This document shows, one piece after another, positions 1-6,340 of a stretch of 9,557 bases of DNA. Source of the stretch: DATAQC01 sp038238185. Lineage in GTDB: Bacteria > Actinomycetota > Acidimicrobiia > Acidimicrobiales > AC-14. Made by a program: the position numbers and the translations under genes. Numbering within the stretch: position 1 is the stretch's first letter; each line of letters opens with the position of its first letter. The notes beneath the pieces were generated by a model that worked only from the letters and a program-made list of their open reading frames with translations, ran no database searches and was not told the DNA's origin. The stretch lies in NCBI GenBank assembly GCA_038238185.1, contig JBBRXY010000105.1:1-9557 (forward strand). The letters are read 5' to 3'.

Positions 1-1398
1 AGCGCCCTGGCGGCCCACGGGGTCGACACCCGGCTGGTGGGCATGACCGTCGGGCCTACCGTCACCCGCTTCGAGCTGGCCCTCGGGCCTGGCGTCAAGG
101 TGGCCCGGGTTACGAACCTGCACCGCGACATCGCCTACGCCATGGCGTCGCCCGACGTGCGCATCCTGGCCCCGATCCCCGGGCGCTCGGCCATCGGCGT
201 GGAGGTACCCAACAAGGTTCGCCAGCTGGTGCTCCTCGGCGACATCCTCGCGTCGCCGGAGGCTCACAAGGCCACCCACCCCCTCGAGGTGGCCATCGGG
301 CGCGACATCGCCGGGCGCCCGGTGATGGTCAACCTGGCCGAGATGCCCCACGTGCTCATCGCCGGGGCCACGGGCGCGGGCAAGTCGTCGTGCATCAACT
401 CCCTGATCTCGTCGATCCTGATGCGGGCCACTCCCGAGCAGGTGCGCATGATCCTGATCGACCCCAAGCGGGTCGAGCTGGGCCAGTACAACGGCCTGCC
501 CCATCTGCTCACCCAGGTGGTGGTCAACCCCAAGCGGGCGGCCAACGCCTTGTCGTGGGCCGTGCGGGAGATGGAACGGCGCTACGACCTGCTGGCCGAG
601 GTCGGCGCACGCGACATCGGCGGCTACAACGCCGCGTGGGACCGGGGCGAGCTGCGGGTGGAACCCGAGGCAGAGGCCGGCACCGACGGTGGCGACGGAG
701 CGCCGAGCTACAAGCGCCTGCCCTTCGTCATCGTGGTGGTCGACGAGTTGAACGACCTCATGATGGTGGCCGCCCGTGACGTCGAGGAGTCGATCTGTCG
801 CATCGCCCAGATGGCCCGGGCCGTGGGCATTCACCTGGTCATCGCCACCCAGCGACCATCGGTCGACGTCATCACCGGAGTGATCAAGGCCAATGTGCCC
901 TCCCGGATGGCCTTTGCGGTGTCGTCGCAGGCCGACAGCCGGGTGATCCTCGACCAGATGGGCGCTGAGCGCCTGGTCGGTCAGGGCGACATGCTGCTGG
1001 CCGTCGCCGCGTCCAACGTCCCCCGGCGGGTCCAGGGCGCCTGGGTGGGCGAGGACGAAGTGCGCAAGGTGGTGGCGCACTGGCGCCGCCAGGCCCAACC
1101 CTCCTACGTGGAAGGGGTGGAGGGCGACGACACTGGGCCGCCCGGCGGGGGCGGTGGCGCCGCCAACGAAGAGGACGACGACCTGCTCGAATCGGCCCTG
1201 GAGTTGGTCGTGCGGTCACAGCTCGGGTCCACGTCGATGCTGCAGCGCAAGCTCCGGGTGGGTTTCGCCCGGGCCGGCCGGCTCATGGACCTCCTCGAAC
1301 GGCGGGGCGTGGTGGCACCGTCGGAAGGGTCCAAGGCCCGGGCCGTGCTCATGACCGTCGAGGAGCTCGACGAGCGCCAGGCCACCGCCACCGCCTGA
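1..1398 (+). CDS. ftsK: DNA translocase FtsK/SpoIIIE, C-terminal part (5' end outside window)
   Basis: FtsK is a hexameric ATP-driven DNA pump that moves chromosome ends through the closing septum and aids dimer resolution. The frame is open from base 1, so this is the last 465 residues; the N-terminal membrane helices lie upstream. Visible in order: the end of the alpha/beta region (GPTVTRFEL), Walker A AGATGAGKSS at visible residues 121-130, the family motif IDPKRVEL, Walker B with VVVDEL around residue 246, ATQRPSVDVITGVIKANVPS, and a C-terminal winged-helix gamma domain (STSMLQRKLRVGFARAGRL) that in relatives reads polar DNA guide sequences. An acidic Gly-rich insert (VEPEAEAGTDGGDGAPS) lies just before Walker B and is probably a surface loop. 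The tail after the gamma domain is short. The family call is secure; the exact paralogue is inferred. Its 3' end converges on the small membrane gene at 1530-1853. Confidence 0.96.
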   Translation, partial: SALAAHGVDTRLVGMTVGPTVTRFELALGPGVKVARVTNLHRDIAYAMASPDVRILAPIPGRSAIGVEVPNKVRQLVLLGDILASPEAHKATHPLEVAIGRDIAGRPVMVNLAEMPHVLIAGATGAGKSSCINSLISSILMRATPEQVRMILIDPKRVELGQYNGLPHLLTQVVVNPKRAANALSWAVREMERRYDLLAEVGARDIGGYNAAWDRGELRVEPEAEAGTDGGDGAPSYKRLPFVIVVVDELNDLMMVAARDVEESICRIAQMARAVGIHLVIATQRPSVDVITGVIKANVPSRMAFAVSSQADSRVILDQMGAERLVGQGDMLLAVAASNVPRRVQGAWVGEDEVRKVVAHWRRQAQPSYVEGVEGDDTGPPGGGGGAANEEDDDLLESALELVVRSQLGSTSMLQRKLRVGFARAGRLMDLLERRGVVAPSEGSKARAVLMTVEELDERQATATA

Positions 1399-1420
1399 GG
1401 GCGCCGGAGGACCGCGCCGG

Positions 1421-1441
1421 CGGGAGTTCGATTTACTCCCG
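1421..1441 (+). terminator. Short stem-loop just after ftsK
   Basis: A 6-bp perfect stem CGGGAG/CTCCCG with a 9-nt loop (TTCGATTTA) starts 22 nt after the ftsK stop. There is no T-tract, so an intrinsic terminator role is only suggested by its position between convergent genes. Confidence 0.3.
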
Positions 1442-1460
1442 GCAGGTTGAACGCGGCGAT

Positions 1461-1508
1461 GTTCCCGGAACGGTGGACGACGCCATTGTCGGCCAACGCT
1501 CCGGGAAC
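1461..1508. terminator. Long imperfect hairpin between convergent genes, possible bidirectional terminator
   Basis: Two 21-nt arms (1461-1481 and 1488-1508) pair at 18 of 21 positions around a 6-nt loop GCCATT. The base is a 9-bp perfect stem GTTCCCGGA/TCCGGGAAC. The three mismatches are single and evenly placed (1470/1499, 1473/1496, 1477/1492). It sits 62 nt after the ftsK stop and 21 nt after the end of the opposing membrane gene, so it is symmetric enough to end transcripts from both sides. No T-tract follows on either strand, although GC-rich actinobacterial terminators often lack one. It could instead be a structured RNA or a repeat element. Confidence 0.5.
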
Positions 1509-1529
1509 GGGCGCTCGATACGCCTTTGC

Positions 1530-1853
1530 TCAGGCGGCGATTCGGGGCCTATTGGCCTTTCCTGTTTCGGTGAAGGCCTGCTCCGGAGCCTGGAGCCAGG
1601 CCAGGGCGGCCTGCCAGGCCGAGGCGAGGGAACCGACGATCACGCCTGTGGCCCAGGGGCCCATCCACGCCTGGCGGACGTCGATGCCGAATCCCGCCAG
1701 CACCGAGTAGTCGAGGGCGACCACACCGGCGACGGCCAGGACGAACGTGGCCAAAGTGCGAAAACGGGCCAGGTTAGGGACCATCTCGACGATGAGATTG
1801 GTGACCCCGAGCACACCAAGACCGAGCAAAGCGACGGTTGCGAACTGGTACAT
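1530..1853 (-). CDS. Small integral membrane protein, unknown function
   Basis: This 107-residue protein is not recognised as a named family. It is strongly hydrophobic, with three likely membrane helices at about residues 5-25, 34-55 and 64-87. A polar, positively charged tail ends in KANRPRIAA. The segment between helices 2 and 3 is short (GIDVRQAW). The start is well supported: ATG at 1853 is preceded by AAGGAGGG at a spacing of 8 nt, the best ribosome-binding site in the window. Codons end mostly in G or C, as in the neighbours, which favours this frame over the overlapping + strand frames. It converges with ftsK and is divergent from the PPOX gene, separated from it by 109 bp. Size and topology would fit a holin-like or accessory membrane protein, but that is not evidence of function. 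Confidence 0.75.
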   Translation of the reverse strand: MYQFATVALLGLGVLGVTNLIVEMVPNLARFRTLATFVLAVAGVVALDYSVLAGFGIDVRQAWMGPWATGVIVGSLASAWQAALAWLQAPEQAFTETGKANRPRIAA

Positions 1854-1861
1854 ATTAATCG

Positions 1862-1869
1862 CCCTCCTT
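1862..1869 (-). promoter_or_regulatory. Strong Shine-Dalgarno of the small membrane protein
   Basis: On the - strand this reads AAGGAGGG, a near-perfect anti-SD match, 8 nt before the ATG at 1853. It decides both the start codon and that this strand is the coding one. Confidence 0.8.
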
Positions 1870-1962
1870 GAGTGGACGTTACGGACCCATAGGACCGCAC
1901 CAGTTCATCAAAGGTGACATTCTGTTCGGGACCGCGATTCCCTGACGGAGAGGAACCACCAC

Positions 1963-2370
1963 ATGTCTCTCGACCCCGATGTCGTGCGCCTGGCCGAGGG
2001 CGCGAACCTGGCCACCGTCGTCACCCTCATGCCTGACGGCCAGCCCCAGGCGCTGCTCGCCTGGATCGACACGGACGGGGAGCACCTTGTCGTCAACACC
2101 GAGCCCCAGCGGCAGAAGGCCCGCAACGTCGCTCGGGACCCCCGGGTCACGGTTCTGATCGTGAACAAGGAGAACGACTTCGACTGGGCCGAGGTGCGGG
2201 GCCGGGTCGTCGGCACCGCCGGCGGCGACGAAGCCCGAGCTCACATCGACAAGTTGGCCCACAAGTACACCGGCGCCGACTACGCCAACCCGATCGGGCC
2301 CTCAGGCCGGCTGATCCTGCGCATCGAGGCCGACAAGGAGAACACCGTGGCGAGCGTCATGGGTCGGTGA
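1963..2370 (+). CDS. PPOX-class (pyridoxamine 5'-phosphate oxidase fold) F420-dependent oxidoreductase
   Basis: This 135-residue protein fits the split-barrel flavin/deazaflavin reductase families (PPOX/FDOR-B type), which in actinobacteria often use reduced F420 to reduce varied substrates. Seen in sequence: an N-terminal strand pair ATVVTLMPDGQPQALLAW (about residues 17-34), VNTEPQRQKARNVARDPRVTVLIV (44-67) containing the K/R-rich cofactor-phosphate segment, AEVRGRVVG (76-84), and IDKLAHKYTGADY (95-107), a signature common in this subgroup. The start ATG is preceded by GGAGAGGA about 8-10 nt upstream. The length is typical of the family. It is probably monocistronic: divergent from the membrane gene, with a hairpin following. 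I saw no convincing -35/-10 pair in the 109-bp divergent region. F420 rather than FMN use is inferred from family resemblance; the substrate is unknown. Confidence 0.85.
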   Translation: MSLDPDVVRLAEGANLATVVTLMPDGQPQALLAWIDTDGEHLVVNTEPQRQKARNVARDPRVTVLIVNKENDFDWAEVRGRVVGTAGGDEARAHIDKLAHKYTGADYANPIGPSGRLILRIEADKENTVASVMGR

Positions 2371-2381
2371 CCAGGGCGGCT

Positions 2382-2403
2382 GAGGGGTTGCCGCACGCCC
2401 CTC
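2382..2403 (+). terminator. GC-rich stem-loop after the PPOX gene
   Basis: GAGGGG (2382-2387) and CCCCTC (2398-2403) form a 6-bp stem with a 10-nt loop, starting 12 nt after the stop codon. There is no T-run afterwards. Its position fits a weak or non-canonical terminator. Confidence 0.4.
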
Positions 2404-2438
2404 CAGGTAGCCCATCGCCGCGAGGATGCGCGACCTGG

Positions 2439-2452
2439 GCCCGAATTCGGGC
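2439..2452. repeat. 14-bp perfect palindrome upstream of the DUF5679 gene
   Basis: GCCCGAATTCGGGC reads identically on both strands and ends 36 bp before the ATG at 2489. It could be a dimeric-regulator operator or a chance palindrome; no matching second copy was seen in the window. Confidence 0.4.
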
Positions 2453-2488
2453 AAGACTTGGTCACGTTCGACTGCGAAGGGAGCAGCT

Positions 2489-2635
2489 ATGGCTGACTAC
2501 GAGGGTTACTGCGTGAAGTGTCGCGAGAAGCGTCACTTCGATGGCACCGAGGTCGCACTGGCCAACGGACGGCGCGCCGCCCAGGGAACCTGCCCCACCT
2601 GTGGGACCAAGATGAACCGCATGCTCGGCAAGTAG
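2489..2635 (+). CDS. DUF5679-type two-CxxC small protein (probable zinc ribbon)
   Basis: This 48-residue protein has two CxxC knuckles, CVKC (Cys8, Cys11) and CPTC (Cys35, Cys38), separated by a short strand-rich middle (EVALANGRRAAQGT). The spacing is that of a four-Cys zinc ribbon. The pattern YCVKCREKR ... GRRAAQGTCPTCGTKM matches my knowledge of the DUF5679 family of actinobacterial mini-proteins, whose function is not established. I chose ATG 2489 rather than an in-frame upstream ATG at 2426 because AAGGGAG sits 5 nt before 2489 and the family begins right at the first CxxC; the upstream extension looks non-coding. It lies 33 nt before rimO, so co-transcription is possible. A nucleic-acid or ribosome-related role would be guesswork from the fold. 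Confidence 0.85.
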   Translation: MADYEGYCVKCREKRHFDGTEVALANGRRAAQGTCPTCGTKMNRMLGK

Positions 2636-2660
2636 CGCCGCCGGGTTCCGGCCGGCCGCA

Positions 2661-2666
2661 TACAGT
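2661..2666 (+). promoter_or_regulatory. Possible -10 element (TACAGT) for a leaderless rimO transcript
   Basis: TACAGT fits TANNNT and ends 8 nt before an in-frame GTG at 2675. No -35 hexamer is visible and no Shine-Dalgarno precedes rimO, which is the pattern of a leaderless actinobacterial gene. This rests on one short motif. Confidence 0.3.
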
Positions 2667-2668
2667 GA

Positions 2669-3940
2669 GTGACCGTGGCCGGCCGGTATTGGATAGAGAC
2701 GCTCGGCTGTCCCAAGAACCAGGTCGACTCCGACAAGCTGGTGGGGACACTCCTGGCCGACGGCTTGGAAGCCGCCGAGTCGCCGGGCGACGCCGACGTG
2801 GTGGTGGTCAACACCTGTGCGTTCGTGGAGGCCGCCCGCCAGGAGTCCGTCGACGCGGTGCTGGCCCTGGCCGAGAGTCGTCGCCCGGGCGCACGGTTGG
2901 TGGTTACCGGATGCCTGGCCGAGCGCTACGGCGACGCCCTGTCCGAGGCCCTGCCCGAGGCCGACCAGGTAGCCGGCTTCGGCGTGCCCATCGAGTTGGG
3001 TGCCCGCCTGGCGTCGGGCACCGACCTGGCCCGGCTCGATCTGCTCAATCTGCCCCGACCCCGTCCCACGGCACCGTGGGCGTACGTGAAGGTGGCCGAG
3101 GGCTGCGATCGGGCGTGCGGGTTCTGTGCCATTCCGTCGTTCCGTGGGCGTCAGCGCTCGCGGTCCGACGAGGCCATCTTGTCCGAGGTCGACGGCCTCG
3201 GTGTGGCGGAGGTGATCCTGGTGGCCCAGGACCTGGCCTCCTACGGGCGCGACGACGGCCGGCCCCGGGCGATCCTCGACCTCATCGGCGCCGTCTCGGC
3301 GAGGGTGCCGCGCGTCCGCCTCCTCTACCTCTACCCCTCGGAGCTGAACGACGGGCTCATCGACGCCATCTGCGCCACGGGGGTGCCCTACTTCGACCTC
3401 TCCCTCCAGCACGTCTCCCGGCCCCTCCTGAGGCGTATGCGCCGGTGGGGCGACGGCCACCGCTTTCTCGACCGCATCGGTGCCATCCGTGACCGGGAGC
3501 CCGATGCCGCCTTCCGCTCGTCGTTCATCGTGGGCTATCCGGGTGAGACCGAGGACGACCACGACGAGCTGCTCGCCTTCCTCGCCGATGCGGAGCTCGA
3601 CTGGGCAGGGTTCTTCGCCTTCTCCCCGGAGGAGGGCACCTACGCCGCCGACCTCGACGGGGCTGTCGACGACCGCCTTGTGGCGGAGCGCCTCCGCGAG
3701 CTGGGCGAGCTGCAGGACGCCATCACCGCGACGCGTCGCGCCACCCTCGTGGGCCGCACGATCGAGGTTCTCGTCGACGAGCCGGGCGTGGGCCGCAGCC
3801 ACCGTGAGGCGCCGGAGATCGACGGGATCGTCACTGTTCCCCTCTCGGTCCCCGTGGGCACGCTTGCCCGGGTCACCGTGAACGGTGCCGCCGGGCCCGA
3901 CCTGGAGGCCACCTGGCCGGCGAACGGGACGGGGCGATAG
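2669..3940 (+). CDS. rimO: Ribosomal protein uS12 methylthiotransferase RimO
   Basis: RimO is a radical-SAM enzyme that adds a methylthio group to a conserved aspartate of ribosomal protein uS12, using two iron-sulfur clusters. The 423-residue reading frame shows the full architecture. The N-terminal UPF0004 domain has cluster cysteines C14 (in TLGCPKNQVDSD, the RimO rather than MiaB signature), C50 (NTCAF) and C82 (TGCLAERYG). The radical-SAM motif CxxxCxxC is C146, C150 and C153 (CDRACGFCAIPSFRG). The conserved SLQHVSRPLLRRMRR and FIVGYPGETE follow, and the C-terminal TRAM domain starts near LVGRTIEVLVDEP. The start is uncertain: GTG 2669 and GTG 2675 differ by two residues and neither has a Shine-Dalgarno. 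The stop codon lies in the left arm of the 3938-3992 inverted repeat, ahead of pgsA. Confidence 0.95.
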   Translation: MTVAGRYWIETLGCPKNQVDSDKLVGTLLADGLEAAESPGDADVVVVNTCAFVEAARQESVDAVLALAESRRPGARLVVTGCLAERYGDALSEALPEADQVAGFGVPIELGARLASGTDLARLDLLNLPRPRPTAPWAYVKVAEGCDRACGFCAIPSFRGRQRSRSDEAILSEVDGLGVAEVILVAQDLASYGRDDGRPRAILDLIGAVSARVPRVRLLYLYPSELNDGLIDAICATGVPYFDLSLQHVSRPLLRRMRRWGDGHRFLDRIGAIRDREPDAAFRSSFIVGYPGETEDDHDELLAFLADAELDWAGFFAFSPEEGTYAADLDGAVDDRLVAERLRELGELQDAITATRRATLVGRTIEVLVDEPGVGRSHREAPEIDGIVTVPLSVPVGTLARVTVNGAAGPDLEATWPANGTGR

Positions 3941-3992
3941 TGCCCCCTCAGGTGACGTTGGTGCACGGCAAGCGTTGGACGAGGGGGCACTA
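3938..3992 (+). repeat. 12-bp perfect inverted repeat spanning the rimO stop and pgsA ribosome-binding site
   Basis: TAGTGCCCCCTC (3938-3949) is the exact reverse complement of GAGGGGGCACTA (3981-3992), with 31 nt between. The left arm begins with the rimO TAG stop. The right arm contains GAGGGGG, the only Shine-Dalgarno-like sequence for pgsA, 6 nt before its GTG at 3994. The loop holds two direct copies of CGTTGG (3956-3961, 3973-3978). No T-tract follows. Options: an RNA hairpin that hides the pgsA ribosome-binding site until rimO translation opens it, a terminator/attenuator, or a small dispersed repeat. The symmetry is seen directly; the role is inferred. Confidence 0.7.
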
Positions 3993-3993
3993 A

Positions 3994-4554
3994 GTGGCCA
4001 CGGAGGGCTTCGGTCCTTCGGCGCTCGCCACGCCCGCCAACGCCCTCACCATGATCCGGGTGATCGCCACCCCGGTGCTGCTGATCATGGTGATGAGCCA
4101 CGGTCCGACCTGGGCGGCCGTGGCGGTCTGGGTGGGAGTGGCGATCACCGACGTGGCCGACGGGGTCGTGGCCCGGCGCCAGGGGGAGACCCGCTCCGGG
4201 GCGTTCCTCGATCCTTTGGCCGACAAGGTCCTCGTGGTCGGGGTCATGGCCGCCCTGGTGGCCAAGAGTCGTCTGTGGTGGCCTCCCGTCGTGCTGATCG
4301 GCCTGCGTGAGGTGGTGGTCAGCGGCTACCGCTCGTGGGTGGGGCGCCGGGGCGTCTCGGTGCCGGCCCGGCACTGGGCCAAGATCAAGACCGTGGTGCA
4401 GGACCTGGCCGTGGGTTTGGCTCTCGCCCCGATCGACTCACCCGTCTACCGCCGCTCCGTGGCCGTGCTCCTGTGGGTGGCCGTCGTGCTCACCCTCGTG
4501 ACCGGTGCGCAATACCTGATCGACGGACGGAGGCAGTCCATCGGTGCGGTGTGA
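3994..4554 (+). CDS. pgsA: CDP-diacylglycerol--glycerol-3-phosphate 3-phosphatidyltransferase
   Basis: PgsA is a membrane enzyme making phosphatidylglycerophosphate, the first committed step to phosphatidylglycerol and cardiolipin. The 186-residue protein carries the CDP-alcohol phosphatidyltransferase motif with all four metal/substrate aspartates: D53, D56-G57, A60-R61, G69, D73 and D77 (DVADGVVARRQGETRSGAFLD followed by PLADK). The gap between AR and G is 7 residues, one fewer than in the relatives I recall. The N-terminal PANALTMIRVIATP is the usual PgsA opening, so GTG 3994 is preferred over ATG 4051. Several hydrophobic helices follow, the last ending near residue 172. A related CDP-alcohol transferase cannot be fully excluded, but the adjacent cinA-recA context supports PgsA. 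It overlaps cinA by 11 nt. Confidence 0.9.
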   Translation: MATEGFGPSALATPANALTMIRVIATPVLLIMVMSHGPTWAAVAVWVGVAITDVADGVVARRQGETRSGAFLDPLADKVLVVGVMAALVAKSRLWWPPVVLIGLREVVVSGYRSWVGRRGVSVPARHWAKIKTVVQDLAVGLALAPIDSPVYRRSVAVLLWVAVVLTLVTGAQYLIDGRRQSIGAV

Positions 4555-5782
4555 GCTCGTGGCCGTCGGCACCGAGCTGTTGCTCGGCCAGGTCGTCGAC
4601 ACCAACTCCACCTGGCTCGGCGACCGCCTGGCCCTTGCCGGTATCGACTGCCATTTCCACACCGCCGTCGGCGACAACGTCGGACGTATCGCCGCCACCG
4701 TCGTCCACGCCCTCGATCGGGCGGATGCCGTCCTCGTGTGCGGAGGTCTCGGACCCACGCCCGACGACGTCACCCGCGAGGCGATCGCTGCGGCCATCGG
4801 CGTGCCCGTGGTCCGGGACGCGGCCATGTTCGAGCGCATCGCCACCATCTTCGCCGCCCGCCAGCGGGAGATGCCGGCCAACAACGGCCAACAGGCCGAC
4901 CTGCCCGTGGGAGCGTCGTTCATCCCCCAGGAGCGGGGCACGGCGCCTGGGCTGATCTGTCCGGCCGGAGCCGAAGGGACCAAGGTGGTCTACGCCGTGC
5001 CCGGCGTGCCTCTGGAGATGAAGGAGATGGTCGAACGGGCGGTGATCCCCGACCTCGTGCGCCGGGCCGATCTCCCCGGGGTCATCCTCAGCCGGGTGTT
5101 GCGTACCTGGGGCCTGTCGGAGTCGGGACTGGCCGAGCGCATCGCTGCCCGGGTCGACGCCCAGACCAACCCCACCATCGCCTTCCTGGCATCGGGTATC
5201 GAGGGGCTCAAGGTGCGGATCACGGCCAAAGCTCCCGACGTGGTCGAGGCCCACCGCATGCTCGATGCCGAGGAGGCGGAGCTGCGACCCCTCATCGGCG
5301 ACGCCGTGTTCGGCGTCGACGATCAGTCGATGGAGCGGGTGGTGGGCGACCTCCTGGTGGAGCGGGGCCTCACGCTGGGGGTGGCCGAGTCGCTCACCGG
5401 CGGCCTGGTCGGGTCGCGGGTGGCCGAGACCGAGGGGGCCAGCGAGTGGTTCCGTGGGTCGGTCGTGGCCTACGACAGTCAGGTGAAGTTCGACCTGCTC
5501 GGCGTGCCGGAGGGCCCGGTGGTCTGCGAGGAGGCGGCAGTGGCCATGGCGAAGGGGGCGGCCCGGGCACTGGCGGCCGACGTGGGCCTGGGCGTCACCG
5601 GCGTCGCCGGCCCCACCACCCAGGACGACCAGCCGGTGGGAACGGTCTTCATGGCCGTGGCCGACAACGGAGGCGTGGAGACCAAGGAGGTCCACCTCCC
5701 GGGCGACCGTCAACACATCCGCCAGTTCGCCGCCATCGGCCTGCTCGACCTTCTCCGCCGGCGCCTGCTCGCCGAGAGCTAG
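4544..5782 (+). CDS. cinA: CinA family protein: MoaB-like domain plus nicotinamide-nucleotide amidohydrolase domain
   Basis: CinA-type proteins combine an N-terminal MoaB/MogA-like (COG1058) domain, linked to ADP-ribose pyrophosphatase activity, with a C-terminal PncC domain that deamidates nicotinamide mononucleotide to recycle pyridine nucleotides. The 412-residue protein is of typical length. Seen: AVGTELLLGQVVDTNS (residues 7-22), GGLGPTPDDVTRE (67-79), the C-terminal AESLTGG at 281-287 (Leu where many homologues have Cys) and TGVAGP at 352-357. GTG 4544 is supported by GGAGG 10 nt upstream and the usual family N-terminus (MRxExxAVGTELL). It overlaps the pgsA end by 11 nt, which points to translational coupling, and thpR begins 4 nt after its stop. 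The name comes from competence-induced genes in streptococci; here NAD salvage is the safer function. Confidence 0.94.
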   Translation: MRCELVAVGTELLLGQVVDTNSTWLGDRLALAGIDCHFHTAVGDNVGRIAATVVHALDRADAVLVCGGLGPTPDDVTREAIAAAIGVPVVRDAAMFERIATIFAARQREMPANNGQQADLPVGASFIPQERGTAPGLICPAGAEGTKVVYAVPGVPLEMKEMVERAVIPDLVRRADLPGVILSRVLRTWGLSESGLAERIAARVDAQTNPTIAFLASGIEGLKVRITAKAPDVVEAHRMLDAEEAELRPLIGDAVFGVDDQSMERVVGDLLVERGLTLGVAESLTGGLVGSRVAETEGASEWFRGSVVAYDSQVKFDLLGVPEGPVVCEEAAVAMAKGAARALAADVGLGVTGVAGPTTQDDQPVGTVFMAVADNGGVETKEVHLPGDRQHIRQFAAIGLLDLLRRRLLAES

Positions 5783-5786
5783 TGCC

Positions 5787-6311
5787 GTGGCGACGGCCCG
5801 CTTGTTCGTGGCCGTGTGGCCGCCCGACGAGGTGGTCGAGCGCGTGGCCGCCCACGATCGCCCCGAGGTGGTCGGCCTGCGCTGGACCCGCCGGCCCCAG
5901 TGGCATGTCACCCTTCGGTTCTTCGGCCGGGCCGACGTTGGGGAGGCACGCGCCGCGCTGAACGACCTGGTGGTGCCCACGGCGGCGGTCGAGGCGGTGG
6001 TCGGCCCGGCGGTGGGACGTTTCGGTCAGCGGGTGCTCCAGGTGCCCGTCTGCGGTCTCGACGGCCTGGCGGCCGCCGTGGTCTCCGCCACCGCCGGGGT
6101 AGGGGACCCGCCCGAGGACCGGCCTTTCGCTGGTCATCTCACCCTGGCCCGGGTGGCGAAGAGCGGCCGCGTCGATCTGCGGGCTCTCACCGGCCAGGCG
6201 ATCACCGGCACATGGGCTGTCACCGAGGTGACCCTGGTGGAGAGCCGCCTGTCGTCCGCCGGCGCGACCTACCAGACGGTCGAGAGCGTTCCCGTGTACG
6301 AAACGCGCTGA
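5787..6311 (+). CDS. thpR: RNA 2',3'-cyclic phosphodiesterase (2H phosphoesterase, LigT family)
   Basis: ThpR/LigT enzymes open 2',3'-cyclic phosphate ends of RNA and can reversibly join tRNA halves in vitro; the true cellular substrate is unclear. The 174-residue protein has the two defining HxTx motifs of 2H phosphoesterases: HVTL at 40-43 (in WHVTLRFFG) and HLTL at 117-120 (in FAGHLTLAR). The N-terminus is the usual opening (ARLFVAVWPPDEV). Both catalytic histidines and threonines are present, so it should be active. GTG 5787 starts 4 nt after the cinA stop with no clear Shine-Dalgarno, so translation is probably coupled to cinA. It is the last gene of the + strand run, and the ankyrin gene converges on it with a 29-bp gap. 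Confidence 0.93.
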   Translation: MATARLFVAVWPPDEVVERVAAHDRPEVVGLRWTRRPQWHVTLRFFGRADVGEARAALNDLVVPTAAVEAVVGPAVGRFGQRVLQVPVCGLDGLAAAVVSATAGVGDPPEDRPFAGHLTLARVAKSGRVDLRALTGQAITGTWAVTEVTLVESRLSSAGATYQTVESVPVYETR

Positions 6312-6340
6312 GCGAACCCCCGCGTTTGTACCCGAGAGTG

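Noticed and set aside
1461..1508. Integron attC-like recombination site
   Set aside because: The hairpin ends GTT...AAC, whereas attC core sites run RYYYAAC...GTTRRRY. There is no integrase and no cassette array nearby.
1473..1871. Forward-strand reading frames over the small membrane gene
   Set aside because: They lack a good ribosome-binding site and give low-complexity, non-family-like products, while the opposite strand has a perfect Shine-Dalgarno and a coherent membrane protein.
1854..1962. Promoters in the divergent gap between the membrane gene and the PPOX gene
   Set aside because: I tried TTGAGT, TTGATG and TANNNT candidates on both strands but none had acceptable spacing, so no promoter is annotated.
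2462..3802. 446-residue - strand frame over rimO
   Set aside because: It is antisense shadow of a clear radical-SAM gene in GC-rich DNA; no recognisable domain was seen.
4490..5980. 496-residue - strand frame over cinA
   Set aside because: It is His/Gly/Arg-rich shadow sequence opposite a well-supported CinA reading frame.
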